Source: an uncultured Opitutaceae bacterium (GTDB lineage: Bacteria > Verrucomicrobiota > Verrucomicrobiia > Opitutales > Opitutaceae). Taken from it: a DNA stretch of 64,000 nt. Position numbers and translations under genes: made by a program. The notes under the pieces are model-generated. The model had not been told where the DNA came from and did no database searches. It saw nothing but the letters and a program-made list of their open reading frames with translations. The DNA is taken from positions 2,799,627 to 2,863,626 of the forward strand of contig OX638348.1 of NCBI GenBank assembly GCA_951813085.1. The letters run 5' to 3'. Shown piece by piece: positions 53,719-62,731 of this stretch; the stretch's first letter is position 1; the number at the start of each line of letters is the position of its first letter.

Positions 53719-54747
53719 CTACTTAACCACCGGCGCTAGATAGATGTTCTTGTACTTTACCGAAGTGTGGTCCCCTTGAAGATGAATGGGACCCGACATT
53801 GTCGGATCTGTGTGGATGGCGCCCCCCGTGGGTCCCTCGACAGGCTGGTTGTCGATTACCTTGACGCCATTGAGTACGACGGTCACGTGTCGATCGACTA
53901 AAGTAATATCATAGGTCTGCCACTCTCCCGGTTTCTTTCCAGCATTAACCGAAGGCGCGATCCTACTGAAAATAGCGCCGACTCCCTGGAGGCCTTGCAT
54001 GCGGCTGTCGCGGTCGACCACTTGGGCCTCATACATGCCCCGCAAATAGACCCCGCTGTTGCGATCGCCTTCGATCAGGAACTCGATGTGCAGCCAGAAA
54101 TCATCGAATAGGGCTTCGGTTTGCAAATTCCCATACGATCCTGTGGAACCGAAATCGGTCTTCGGCGTATCATTCACCAAAAGGCCATCCTCAACCCGCC
54201 AGCCATTTTTCTTCTTTGGATTGTACAAGCGCCATCCGGTCAGATCCTTGCCATTGAAAAGCGAAATCGGGTGGCCGAACGTGACCTTCGAAAGATCCGG
54301 TCGCTTGGGCATCGGAGGGAATTTCTTTCCCGTAAAGGTGATTCGATCGTAAGGCGCTTCCAACGCTTCGTTCACTATCAGGCCATCCAGCTTTCCATTC
54401 TTCATCCCGACGTTTACCGTGTTCGTCGTTACCTGCGGCGCGTCCTTTCCTTCTCGCTTGATCTTGATCGGGAAAGTCAATCGCTTGTCCTTGAACTCGG
54501 AAATCTTGTGCGGTCCCGCGGATTGAACGTGTACACGCATGTGAACCACAGGCTCCCCCTCTTTCTCCTCGACTTTGAGCCATGCGGGCTCGTTCGTAGA
54601 AAGCGTTAAGCTCCAGTCGCCTATGAGACTTCTTGGAACCGACTCTGCGTGAGTGAATTGGCAAATTAAAATGCTGGCTAGAAGGCAACAAGGAGCGGAG
54701 CGAAGCGCGCGTTTGCCAAGGTAATGAAGGAAGTTCGATAGGCTCAT
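53719..54747 (-). CDS. DUF1080 (3-keto-disaccharide hydrolase-like) exported protein
   Basis: The start at 54747 gives a signal region (MSLSNFLHYLGKR... ending ILICQFTHA) and 342 residues. An N-terminal lipocalin-like part (LIGDWSLTLSTNEPAWLKVE) is followed by the DUF1080 domain: GHPISLFNGKDLTGWRLYNP, NSGVYLRGMYEAQVVDRD, and GPIHLQGDHTSVKYKNIYL. DUF1080 proteins have a concanavalin-like fold and act on or bind glycosides, including 3-keto-disaccharides. The gap 54748-54997 before the next gene holds nothing I can support. Confidence 0.9.
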   Translation of the reverse strand: MSLSNFLHYLGKRALRSAPCCLLASILICQFTHAESVPRSLIGDWSLTLSTNEPAWLKVEEKEGEPVVHMRVHVQSAGPHKISEFKDKRLTFPIKIKREGKDAPQVTTNTVNVGMKNGKLDGLIVNEALEAPYDRITFTGKKFPPMPKRPDLSKVTFGHPISLFNGKDLTGWRLYNPKKKNGWRVEDGLLVNDTPKTDFGSTGSYGNLQTEALFDDFWLHIEFLIEGDRNSGVYLRGMYEAQVVDRDSRMQGLQGVGAIFSRIAPSVNAGKKPGEWQTYDITLVDRHVTVVLNGVKVIDNQPVEGPTGGAIHTDPTMSGPIHLQGDHTSVKYKNIYLAPVVK

Positions 54748-54997
54748 AGTTCCAAAAATTGAAGTCATCTGTTCAAGGCTAAACCCTTTCGGCATCGACG
54801 ATGGATGGGGCTCTTCGAACTATATCAGCGCGAAAAAATCTGGAATGCCATCCTAAATCGATCGGCCACGTCAACCGATATCATTTCGAAAACTAGATCT
54901 TCCTCCGAAAGCGAATAATCAGTCTTGAGGCTGCAATTCATACTAAGCTCGCTCATCGCGGCTATCGGACCAATGTATTCTATTTTATGCGACACAC

Positions 54998-56554
54998 CTA
55001 TTTGAAACCGAGACGAAGGCCGGGGCTCTCTTTCATGGACTCTAGCATCGACCTCAATCGGGCAGCGGTCTCGGGGTGGCTTTCAATCAGATTGGTTTTC
55101 TCCTGGGGGTCTTGACTCAAATCGAAAAGCGACTCGGGCAATGGAATCCACTTGCCTGAGTCCGACTTTACACGAGTGGACTCAACATACTTCCAATTTT
55201 TGTACCGTAACGCTAGATTCAAGCTCTCCTCGATCAGGTAAGCTACGCCCCTTGTATCTTCACCCAGAAAAGCCTCTAAGGTATCTCGACTATCAGGCGC
55301 CTCATCATCCTTTAGATCGACCCCAAGCAACGCGGCAAACGACGCCAATAAGTCAACTTGGCTAACCAGAGCATTCGAGACTCCCGGTTCAATTCGAGCC
55401 GGCCAGCGCACGATAAGAGGCACCCGTGTCCCCCCTTCCCAAATCTGACCCTTTCCACCTCGCCAAATTCCGGAGGCGTCATGGCCTCGATCTACTTCGC
55501 GGGATGACGATACCACGGTTGTCCCATCGAGATAGCCATCGTCATACGTAGGACCATTATCGCTGGAGAAGACAACAATCGTTTCGTCCTCAAGCCCATG
55601 GGCCTCCAATGTATCCAATATCTCCCCTACTGCCCAATCGAACTGGACCATTGCATCTCCACGATAGCCCAGCGCGGTTTGGCCTTGAAAACGCGGATGC
55701 GGCGTACGCGGGACATGGATGTCAGGCGAGGAGAAATACAGAAAGAAAGGACTCGCTTTATGGTCGTCTATAAAACGTTTTGCTTCCTCAACTAAGATAT
55801 CGGAAATCGTCTCGTCATCCCAAAGGGCGGATCGCCCGCCCGCCATATATCCGATACGACCGATACCGTTTATAACGCTTTCGTTGTGCCAATTTGAATT
55901 TCGGTAGTAGGTCATCGCTTCCGGATGAGTGACCCCATTCGGATACTGAAAACTACCTGTTTTTGCCCGGACTTCCTCAAGGGTTCGACCAACGAACAAA
56001 GGATCGGATGGGTCGAGATTCACGACGTGATGGCCTTTTAAATGCACGCACGGCACACGGTCGTTAGTAGAGGGAACGAGGAACGAATAGTCGAAATCGA
56101 GTTCCAGCGGACCCGGCTTCACGTCTCCATTCCAATTCGTTGGCTTACCTCTTTCTCCCAAGCCAAGATGCCACTTTCCGATAACCCCAGTCGTGTAGTC
56201 CGCTCGCTTGCACACGCTCCCTAGCGTCATTTTCCCTACGGGGATAATCAACGGCGCGTCAGGAGGCAGGATTCGAGCATTGTAGCGAAAGGCATGGATC
56301 CCAGTCATCAATGAAAACCGTGAGGGAGTACACGTCGCAGCCGTGCAATGACCATCTGTAAAATTCAAGCCACCCGCCGCTAATCGATCGATATTGGGGG
56401 TAGGAATCAATTCGGATCCATTGACGCCTATATCGGCAAATCCAACGTCGTCACCGTAAATGATAACGATGTTAGGTCGATCTGACGCGCGACTGTCTAG
56501 ACCTGAAGATCCCCAAAAAGGATCGCGAGAAGGAACAGGTACGCGATGGGGCAA
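54998..56554 (-). CDS. S1 sulfatase 5, signal peptide apparently lost by frameshift
   Basis: The mature sulfatase is complete over 518 codons: IVIIYGDDVGFADIGVNG, the formylglycine motif CTPSR with Cys75, GVIGKWHLGLG, YFSSPDIHVPRTPHPR, and FSSDNGPTYDDG. The in-frame start gives MPHRVPVPSRDPFWG, which is not a signal peptide. In another frame just upstream (56598 downward), MKRLPATRCNWFAQ leads into PCPIAYLFLLAILFG, a good signal-peptide core. That frame meets this one at the run CCCCAAAAA (56511-56519 on the plus strand). A one-base indel there would join both. As sequenced, export is doubtful. Confidence 0.85.
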   Translation of the reverse strand: MPHRVPVPSRDPFWGSSGLDSRASDRPNIVIIYGDDVGFADIGVNGSELIPTPNIDRLAAGGLNFTDGHCTAATCTPSRFSLMTGIHAFRYNARILPPDAPLIIPVGKMTLGSVCKRADYTTGVIGKWHLGLGERGKPTNWNGDVKPGPLELDFDYSFLVPSTNDRVPCVHLKGHHVVNLDPSDPLFVGRTLEEVRAKTGSFQYPNGVTHPEAMTYYRNSNWHNESVINGIGRIGYMAGGRSALWDDETISDILVEEAKRFIDDHKASPFFLYFSSPDIHVPRTPHPRFQGQTALGYRGDAMVQFDWAVGEILDTLEAHGLEDETIVVFSSDNGPTYDDGYLDGTTVVSSSREVDRGHDASGIWRGGKGQIWEGGTRVPLIVRWPARIEPGVSNALVSQVDLLASFAALLGVDLKDDEAPDSRDTLEAFLGEDTRGVAYLIEESLNLALRYKNWKYVESTRVKSDSGKWIPLPESLFDLSQDPQEKTNLIESHPETAARLRSMLESMKESPGLRLGFK

Positions 56555-56644
56555 GGCATTTGCGCAAACCAGTTACAGCGAGTTGCGGGCAGTCTTTTCA
56601 TTGCAGTTCCTATCACCTTGAGTCCATTTCGAGCGAGACCGCAC

Positions 56645-58162
56645 CTATTGCGATGGTCGAATCGGTCTTTGCTCGATGCCATTGATTCGCGGATACAGAG
56701 CGCCCATATCCTGCAGATCTTCGACCATAGAATCAAAGAGCTGCCCGACACGACCCGGGCGCGCTCTCGAAAGATCGTTCGATTCCGATGGATCACTTTT
56801 CAGGTTAAAAAGCGCATAGCGCTCGCTCTCATCCTCCCCATTGAGCAGGTAGCGATAGATTAGCTTCCAATCCCCCTCCCGGTAGGAAGTGAAGTAGCTA
56901 TTCGTGTGGGGATGCGGAAAGTGAGATAGGAAAACCTCCTTCCGAGAACGGTCGCTCTTTCCGGCGAGGAGCGCTTTCAAGCTCCTTCCGTCGACAACAT
57001 GATTCGCTGGCGCCTTGGCTCCCGCTAACTCAAGCAACGTTGGAAATACATCATAGCAAATGCCCATACGATTTTGAATCCCACCTCTCTGGATAGCCAA
57101 TTTGCCTTGAACGGGATGATTCGCCTGCGGCGCTCCCCAAGAAGCAATAAAAGGCACGCGGGTTCCTCCTTCCCAGCGCGTCGCTTTCTTGCCGCGCAAG
57201 GGAGCCGACGAGCGAATCTCGTCGCCTTTACCAAACGGAGACGCCGATCCATTGTCTCCCATGAACAGTATCAGTGTATTCTCGGCAACCTCGCGATCTT
57301 CAATGTGATCTATCAAATCTCCCAAAGACTTATCGACTCCCGCTACCAGAGTCGCAAACGCTTCGCCATTCTTTCCTTTTTCTGGATCCTTGAATGCAGA
57401 CGCGAATCGGGGATCAGACTGGAAAGGCGAATGAACCGCATAGTGAGACATGTATAGGAAAAAAGGTTCGTTGCGCTCAATTGCTGTATCAATCTCCGCT
57501 TTCGCCTCAAGCGTTAGCGCTTCCGTAAGAAACGTATCCGTTCTGTGATACTTTTCCAATCCAGGAACCGCACGGTTTGTTCGCCTGGGATTGAGGTTTC
57601 CGTAGCCATCAGATCCAAAGTAGCTGCCCGGCTGCCCATAGGAGCACCCAGCGACATTGACATCAAAGCCTAGCTTGGACGGATCCTCGCCCACATACCC
57701 CACTGGAGCGAAGTGAGCTTTCCCGACATGGATCGTTTGGTAGCCCGCCCCTTTGAGCAGATGGGGAAGCGTTACGCTGCTCGGAACCAGACCTTCCCAA
57801 TTCCAATCTTCGGGACCGAATTCACCCGTATTCCTTCTATCTGGACTAATAAATTGAGTCGTTCGGTGGCGGGCTGCGTTTTGTCCCGTCATTATGGATA
57901 TGCGCGTAGGCGAACAGACCGTGTGCGCATAGAAGGCGCTAAATCGGATTCCGTTCTCCGCAAGCCGCTCAATATTGGGCGTGCGGTACCATTCATTGAG
58001 TGGATGCCGCTTCAGTTCTCCTTCGCTATCGACAATCATGGGCACCGACGTATCCATTATTCCCATATCATCCACTAGGAATAAAATAATATTGGGGCTC
58101 TTATTTGACGCCCCAATGGTCAATCCAGAAACGAAGAACAATAGGCAAATTACGCACCTCAT
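56645..58162 (-). CDS. S1 sulfatase (exported) 6
   Basis: The start at 58162 gives the signal peptide MRCVICLLFFVSGLTIGAS and 505 residues. Motifs are NIILFLVDDMGIMDTSVP, the formylglycine motif CSPTR with Cys83, IHVGKAHFAPVG, YMSHYAVHSPFQSDPRF, and FMGDNGSASPFGKGDE. It lies upstream of sulfatase 5 on the same strand; the possible original start of that gene (56598) is only 46 bases after this stop, so the two form a tandem pair. Divergent from the damaged hydrolase at 58320. Confidence 0.93.
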   Translation of the reverse strand: MRCVICLLFFVSGLTIGASNKSPNIILFLVDDMGIMDTSVPMIVDSEGELKRHPLNEWYRTPNIERLAENGIRFSAFYAHTVCSPTRISIMTGQNAARHRTTQFISPDRRNTGEFGPEDWNWEGLVPSSVTLPHLLKGAGYQTIHVGKAHFAPVGYVGEDPSKLGFDVNVAGCSYGQPGSYFGSDGYGNLNPRRTNRAVPGLEKYHRTDTFLTEALTLEAKAEIDTAIERNEPFFLYMSHYAVHSPFQSDPRFASAFKDPEKGKNGEAFATLVAGVDKSLGDLIDHIEDREVAENTLILFMGDNGSASPFGKGDEIRSSAPLRGKKATRWEGGTRVPFIASWGAPQANHPVQGKLAIQRGGIQNRMGICYDVFPTLLELAGAKAPANHVVDGRSLKALLAGKSDRSRKEVFLSHFPHPHTNSYFTSYREGDWKLIYRYLLNGEDESERYALFNLKSDPSESNDLSRARPGRVGQLFDSMVEDLQDMGALYPRINGIEQRPIRPSQ

Positions 58163-58319
58163 GCATCCATCTTGGGACATAAGATCCAAGAACGGAAGCT
58201 CTCATTTTGAAGTTGCCGCCAATTATCGGGAACGCTTAGCTTTTATACGCCCGATGCGTCCACCAACGTAAATTGAAACGGAATCCCTAGACTCTATGAT
58301 TCCAAATAGTTCACTACCT

Positions 58320-59090
58320 ATGAAAAAACTGTCACTCTCCATCGTATTCGCGCTGTTCTCCCTCCAACTGCTAGACGCCGAGGTAACCCGCGAGCGAGAC
58401 ATTGTGTATCAGCGATCCGAAGGCGTCGCCCTCACGATGGACGTTTTCAGGCCTGAAAACCCCAACGGCATCGGCATTATCAAGATCGTTAGCGGCGGCT
58501 GGAAATCGAGACACGATAGAGTCGGCGACGACTATTCAAGTCCCTATACCGACGAAGGCTACACCGTATTTGCCGTTTTCCATGGCTCCCAACCGCGATA
58601 TAAGGTGCGCGACATCATGGGTTTCATGCATCGGGCAGTACGCTTCATTCGAACGCATGCAAACCGATGGGACATCGATCCGGTCGATAGAGCGAGCAGC
58701 GCCGTACAAGCAGTAGGCGTCTTCTATCCACCTACAGACTACCTGAATTGGGCGGAGCCTGGCGACGAAGCCGTAGGCATCGGCAAGCAAGCGCGCTGGC
58801 AACCCGCATTCGGTCCCGAGTCTGAAACGGCAGAAGGACGCCAAACGCTCGGACGCGCCATGTCGTCTCTCTATCATATCAGCGAAAAGACGCCCCCGAT
58901 CACCATCATGCACGGGGACTCCGACAAAATCGTTCCGCTCTTCCAATCTGAAAGCTTCAAGAAGATCGCCGATACTCACGGAGTGCCCGTCGAACTCGTC
59001 GTCAAGAAGGACGGCGGTCACGGCTGGCCCAATCGCATCGCAGATGAGGTTCAATTCCTGAACTGGTTTAATGAACGCCTGCTAGACTAA
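58320..59090 (+). CDS. Alpha/beta hydrolase missing the nucleophile elbow (probable inactive remnant)
   Basis: From the ATG at 58320 there are 256 residues with a signal peptide (MKKLSLSIVFALFSLQLL). The family pattern is clear: DVFRPENPNGIGIIKIVSGGW, the oxyanion region, FHGSQPRYKVRDI, and MHRAVRFIRTHANRWDIDP. In relatives this last segment leads into DRIGITGGSAGGHLS with the catalytic serine. Here it jumps directly to PVDRASSAVQAVGVFYPPTD, losing about 28 residues. The acid (MHGDSDKIVPL) and histidine (KDGGHGWPN) regions remain. An in-frame deletion has thus removed the nucleophile. The next gene starts 18 bases downstream. Confidence 0.75.
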   Translation: MKKLSLSIVFALFSLQLLDAEVTRERDIVYQRSEGVALTMDVFRPENPNGIGIIKIVSGGWKSRHDRVGDDYSSPYTDEGYTVFAVFHGSQPRYKVRDIMGFMHRAVRFIRTHANRWDIDPVDRASSAVQAVGVFYPPTDYLNWAEPGDEAVGIGKQARWQPAFGPESETAEGRQTLGRAMSSLYHISEKTPPITIMHGDSDKIVPLFQSESFKKIADTHGVPVELVVKKDGGHGWPNRIADEVQFLNWFNERLLD

Positions 59091-59107
59091 GAATCTCCAC
59101 AAAAAAG

Positions 59108-60868
59108 ATGACTCGATACCTCCTAAAACCCCCGTTGCTACTCCTTCTCGTAATATCGTTTGCTAACGTCAGTCAATCCGCTCCTAAGCTGGCAGTAATG
59201 GAAACCGCTTTCGGGGACCGCGTGAAAGTGGAACACGTCGAGCTCGCCAAAAAAGCAGGGTACGATGGTATCCAAATTATCACGGGCGACCTCGATGAGC
59301 GTGGGCTGCTCCCGCTCTCCTACCCCTCCAATATCAAAGCATTCAAAGAAGCTAGCAAGACTCACGGAATCGAGATCGTCAGCCTATGCGCCGCTGCCTT
59401 GAACAAATTGCCCTGCTGGGAAGAGGAAACGAAAGAAAAGGCGATTAGCGTTGGCATCCAGTCTATCCAAGCCTGCCACGCTCTCGATGTACCCATACTC
59501 TTGGTACCATTTTTTAATCGGGCAGGCTTTGGCAACGATCCCAACGATCCAAAATTCAAGGCAGCGACCCGCCTGCTACGCAGGCTCTCCGCTGAAGCGG
59601 AGGCCTACCAAGTCACGCTAGGGATCGAGTCCAGAACTCTTCAACCCGCGCTGGACTATATCCTCAGCGATATCGGCAGCACGTATCTTAAAATTTACTA
59701 CGACACAGGTAACATGCTTTCGGAAGGCGAAAACGCCTACCAAGCGATCGAGCACTGGGGACCCGATGGAATTTGCCAGATGCACTTGAAATCATTCGAC
59801 TCGGATCGAGGAGTCTTCGGCGATGGAAAAACCGATCTCAGGCGCCTAGCGGCTTCGATCCAAAATTCGAAATACGACAAATGGCTCGTTTTCGAATCCG
59901 GTCCTGGCAAGAACCGCGAGCTTGGCTTCGACTATGCCAAAGAAAACCGAGTGAACATCCAGAAGATGTTCGATCAAATTTCCTCTGTAATGCCTGAACA
60001 GTCAACAAGAGGCTCTGTTCTGTTAAAGCGCATGCTCGAGGACCAGGCGCCCCCTGTCGCTCCCCCTGCCGCGGCCCCCGCAGAGCCTCCGCAAGCAGGA
60101 GGGGGCAATTATTGGAACGAGCCCGGTTTTGAAGGGGAAGCTCATTTTGACCGGGCGCTTGAGCCGCTCCTGCGGGAGAGGAACGATCTAAGGGCCCCTT
60201 CTCTTATGGGCGCTGCCGAGGGGCTTGGGTTGGCGTACGGCGGCCCCTCGGCGGAGCATCAAGCCCGGATTGACGAGCTTTCAAGCGAGATAGCCCAGAT
60301 AGGGCGCGATAGGAAGCTTTGGGAAACCGAGAATCGCTATAGGGAGCAATACGAGTCCCTGCCAAAAGCTGGAGAAGAGGATTTTTGGAATGCGCCAGAT
60401 TTCGCTGGGAACGAGTATTTTAAGGCGGAAAAGGACCGGCTCTTGCAGGAGAGGAACGTTTCCAGGGGCCTTAACACTGGTTTTATAGGTCAGGGCGGCG
60501 GCATGTACGCGCCGCCGAGGTTCAGCCCAAGCAAGCAAGGCAGCGTTGACGAGATTTCGGAAAAGCTGAAAAATCTAGATTTCCAGGAGAAGCTTTGGAA
60601 GCATGGCGTATCGGGGGATCTTTACAATCTGCCGGAGATTGGGCCGGAGCTCGGTCAAGGCGCGAAAAGGTTTTCCGGCGCGCTCCTCGATGCGCTTTTG
60701 GTGTCCGAACCGAAAGATCGCTTGGAAATCATGAAGCGGTTCGGATGGAAGGTAGACCATGAGCAAGGTACAGCAAGTAAGCAGACGCGCTCCAACGAAT
60801 CAAATCGTCCAACCGCCATCGACAACGAGCGTATGCCCCGTTATCATCGAGGCTGCCTGCGATGCTAA
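59108..60868 (+). CDS. Sugar isomerase/epimerase fused to a foreign repeat-containing C-terminal extension
   Basis: Residues 1-24 are a signal peptide. Residues about 26-292 form a xylose-isomerase-like TIM barrel: LGIESRTLQP with a metal-ligand Glu, IYYDTGNMLSE, CQMHLKSFDSD, LVFESG. The usual family protein ends near there. Instead the frame runs on for about 290 residues. A proline/alanine linker (APPVAPPAAAPAEPP) precedes two repeats of about 75 residues (NYWNEPGFEG...RERNDLRAP and DFWNAPDFAG...QERNVSRGL). The end runs antisense into the SDR gene's 3' end. The extension uses AGG arginine codons often, unlike the barrel. The original stop was presumably lost by insertion of foreign DNA. Confidence 0.75.
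   Translation: MTRYLLKPPLLLLLVISFANVSQSAPKLAVMETAFGDRVKVEHVELAKKAGYDGIQIITGDLDERGLLPLSYPSNIKAFKEASKTHGIEIVSLCAAALNKLPCWEEETKEKAISVGIQSIQACHALDVPILLVPFFNRAGFGNDPNDPKFKAATRLLRRLSAEAEAYQVTLGIESRTLQPALDYILSDIGSTYLKIYYDTGNMLSEGENAYQAIEHWGPDGICQMHLKSFDSDRGVFGDGKTDLRRLAASIQNSKYDKWLVFESGPGKNRELGFDYAKENRVNIQKMFDQISSVMPEQSTRGSVLLKRMLEDQAPPVAPPAAAPAEPPQAGGGNYWNEPGFEGEAHFDRALEPLLRERNDLRAPSLMGAAEGLGLAYGGPSAEHQARIDELSSEIAQIGRDRKLWETENRYREQYESLPKAGEEDFWNAPDFAGNEYFKAEKDRLLQERNVSRGLNTGFIGQGGGMYAPPRFSPSKQGSVDEISEKLKNLDFQEKLWKHGVSGDLYNLPEIGPELGQGAKRFSGALLDALLVSEPKDRLEIMKRFGWKVDHEQGTASKQTRSNESNRPTAIDNERMPRYHRGCLRC
59995..60790. other. Probable foreign DNA insertion (phage-like coding fragment)
   Basis: Between the isomerase barrel and the SDR 3' end lies about 0.8 kb with GC-rich, AGG-rich codon use and tandem protein repeats unlike the neighbours. 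Near its right end an overlapping frame opens (ATGAGCAAGGTACAG at 60759: MSKVQQVSRRAP) and is soon cut off by the SDR region. Overlapping short genes and a repeat-rich polypeptide resemble phage or gene-transfer-agent structural regions (inference). Exact borders and any target duplication were not found by eye. Confidence 0.55.
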
Positions 60869-61573
60869 GAAAATGACCGGAGCAGAAATCTCTTCTGGTT
60901 CCGCCAAGCCTCGCCTCAACAGGTTTCGCTCCTGGATGGTCTTCGCGAAGGCGTCGCTGTCCTTCATCGCCTTTTCCGCCAAGGGAGTACGGGTTACCGT
61001 CGGCGCGACAACATTTACGCGAATTCCATGCTTGGGCCATTCGGCCGCCATCGTCTTGTTCATATTGTTTACGCCCGCCTTGGCCCCACTGTAGGGCCCT
61101 CGTTCCGGCGCTGCGATCACACCCGCTTGGGATGATATGTTAATGATCGACCCTCCCGTTACTTGAGCGATCATTTGTTTCGCTGCAATCTGGCTTCCAA
61201 AGAAAACGCTCTTCAAATTCGCATCGACTATCAGGTCGTACTCCGCTTCGTCGTAGTCGAGAAAACCGGCTAACTTATTGTATCCCGCGTTATTAACGAG
61301 CGTGTCGATTCGCCCATAGCGATCCACAACGGACTCCACGAACCCCCGAATCGAGTCAACGCTTAGAATATCGAGCTCGCGATGGTAGCACTCCCCTCCC
61401 GCATTCTCAATTTCCTGCGTCAATGACTTGAGTTCCGTGAGAGTGCGGCTTCCTATCGCTAGCCTCGCCCCCGACCGGAATGCATCCAAGGCGATCGCGC
61501 GACCGATTCCACGCCCAGCGCCGGTAACCACAACTACCTGATCTTCCAACGAAAACCTTGATAAGCTACTCAT
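60800..61573 (-). CDS. Short-chain dehydrogenase/reductase
   Basis: The 257-residue SDR has the cofactor motif VVVTGAGRGIGRA, NNAG (VNNAGYN), the catalytic serine in IINISSQAG, YSGAK (YxxxK), and the closing TGHTLVVDGGW. It is a classical SDR of the 3-oxoacyl reductase/gluconate 5-dehydrogenase/2-keto-3-deoxy-fuconate dehydrogenase type; the substrate cannot be told. The C-terminus is intact although foreign DNA abuts its 3' side. It is divergent from the TRAP transporter operon, with a 114-base gap. Confidence 0.92.
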   Translation of the reverse strand: MSSLSRFSLEDQVVVVTGAGRGIGRAIALDAFRSGARLAIGSRTLTELKSLTQEIENAGGECYHRELDILSVDSIRGFVESVVDRYGRIDTLVNNAGYNKLAGFLDYDEAEYDLIVDANLKSVFFGSQIAAKQMIAQVTGGSIINISSQAGVIAAPERGPYSGAKAGVNNMNKTMAAEWPKHGIRVNVVAPTVTRTPLAEKAMKDSDAFAKTIQERNLLRRGLAEPEEISAPVIFLASQAASMITGHTLVVDGGWTI

Positions 61574-61687
61574 ATAGTTCTATACCTCGAATTTAAACAC
61601 TGATCGTGCCTATTTTCAGATCGTGTTCAATAAATTAATACAGCTACCTCCGTTTTCCCCATACTATACCAAAATAGCCAATTGCTC

Positions 61688-62695
61688 ATGAAGAACCGCT
61701 ATCGATTCTCCGCCATAAGCGCCGCCGTCGCTCTATTGTTCGCATGCTTTTTTACCGCCTGCTATCCCTCCGATCAAACGATAGTCCTCCGGGGCGCTTC
61801 GCAATTTGACGACGATCATCCCTTCACGAAGGCCATGCTCAAATTTCAAGAGCTCGTCGAAACGCACTATGGAAAACCGATCGAGTTTGAAATCTACAAG
61901 AACAGCGAGCTTGGTTTAGAGAAAGACTATTTCACTTACATGAGCCAAGGATTATCGGTCGACTTCTCCATTGTATCCCCCGCTCATATGTCGACGTTCT
62001 CCAAAGCCGCTCCCTTGATCGACATGCCTTTTCTTTTCACCGATCTCGATCATTGGAATCGAGTCCTCGACGAGGATGCCCTAGAGCCGATCACATCTGA
62101 AGTTAGCGATAAAGCTGATGTCATGATTATTGGATACGCAGGAGGAGGTACGCGCCATCTCATCGTCAACAAGCCTGTTCGCAACCTCGCCGAACTAAAG
62201 GGCCTCAACATGCGCGTAATGGGAGCTCCCATACAGACGCGAATCTTTCAAGCAATCACCGCGGCTCCCACCGTAATCGCCTACAACGAAATTTACAACG
62301 CCATCCAAACGGGCGTCATCGAAGCTGCCGAGAACGAAGCAACTGGAATCGAGCAAATGAAATTTTACGAAGTCGGGCCCGAAATCGCCCTGACGGCTCA
62401 TGCAATCACCGTTCGTCCACTGTGCTTCAGCGGCAAGACGTTCCGCCGCTTGCCGGAAGATCTGCAGGCAGCCATCGTAAAGGCAGGCAAGGAAGCGGGC
62501 GCCTATGCTCGCAAGATCGAGTCCGAGCAGGACGCTGCCCTGCTTGCTCAAATGGAGGCTGAAGGAAAGCTGAAGACCCATGAATTCGTAGATCGGGACA
62601 AATTGCTGGAGCTCGCTCAGCCCATTCAGGAAGCGTATGCTGCTGAGGTCGGCGCCTCGGATGTATTCGCCCGCGTGAATGCTTTGAAACAATAA
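61688..62695 (+). CDS. TRAP transporter substrate-binding protein (DctP-type lipoprotein)
   Basis: The start at 61688 gives a lipoprotein signal (LLFACFFTAC) and 335 residues. DctP-family features are GASQFDDDHPFTKAMLKFQELVE, YKNSELGLEKDYFTYMSQG, FLFTDLDHW, and the arginine-containing LNMRVMGAPIQTRIF that contacts substrate carboxylates. It binds a carboxylated compound such as a sugar acid outside the membrane and delivers it to the DctQM permease. First gene of the TRAP operon. The SDR divergent from it may act on the imported compound (inference). Confidence 0.92.
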   Translation: MKNRYRFSAISAAVALLFACFFTACYPSDQTIVLRGASQFDDDHPFTKAMLKFQELVETHYGKPIEFEIYKNSELGLEKDYFTYMSQGLSVDFSIVSPAHMSTFSKAAPLIDMPFLFTDLDHWNRVLDEDALEPITSEVSDKADVMIIGYAGGGTRHLIVNKPVRNLAELKGLNMRVMGAPIQTRIFQAITAAPTVIAYNEIYNAIQTGVIEAAENEATGIEQMKFYEVGPEIALTAHAITVRPLCFSGKTFRRLPEDLQAAIVKAGKEAGAYARKIESEQDAALLAQMEAEGKLKTHEFVDRDKLLELAQPIQEAYAAEVGASDVFARVNALKQ

Positions 62696-62731
62696 ATTGA
62701 TTCGCGCAACGAAGCTCTCACACAACTAGCG

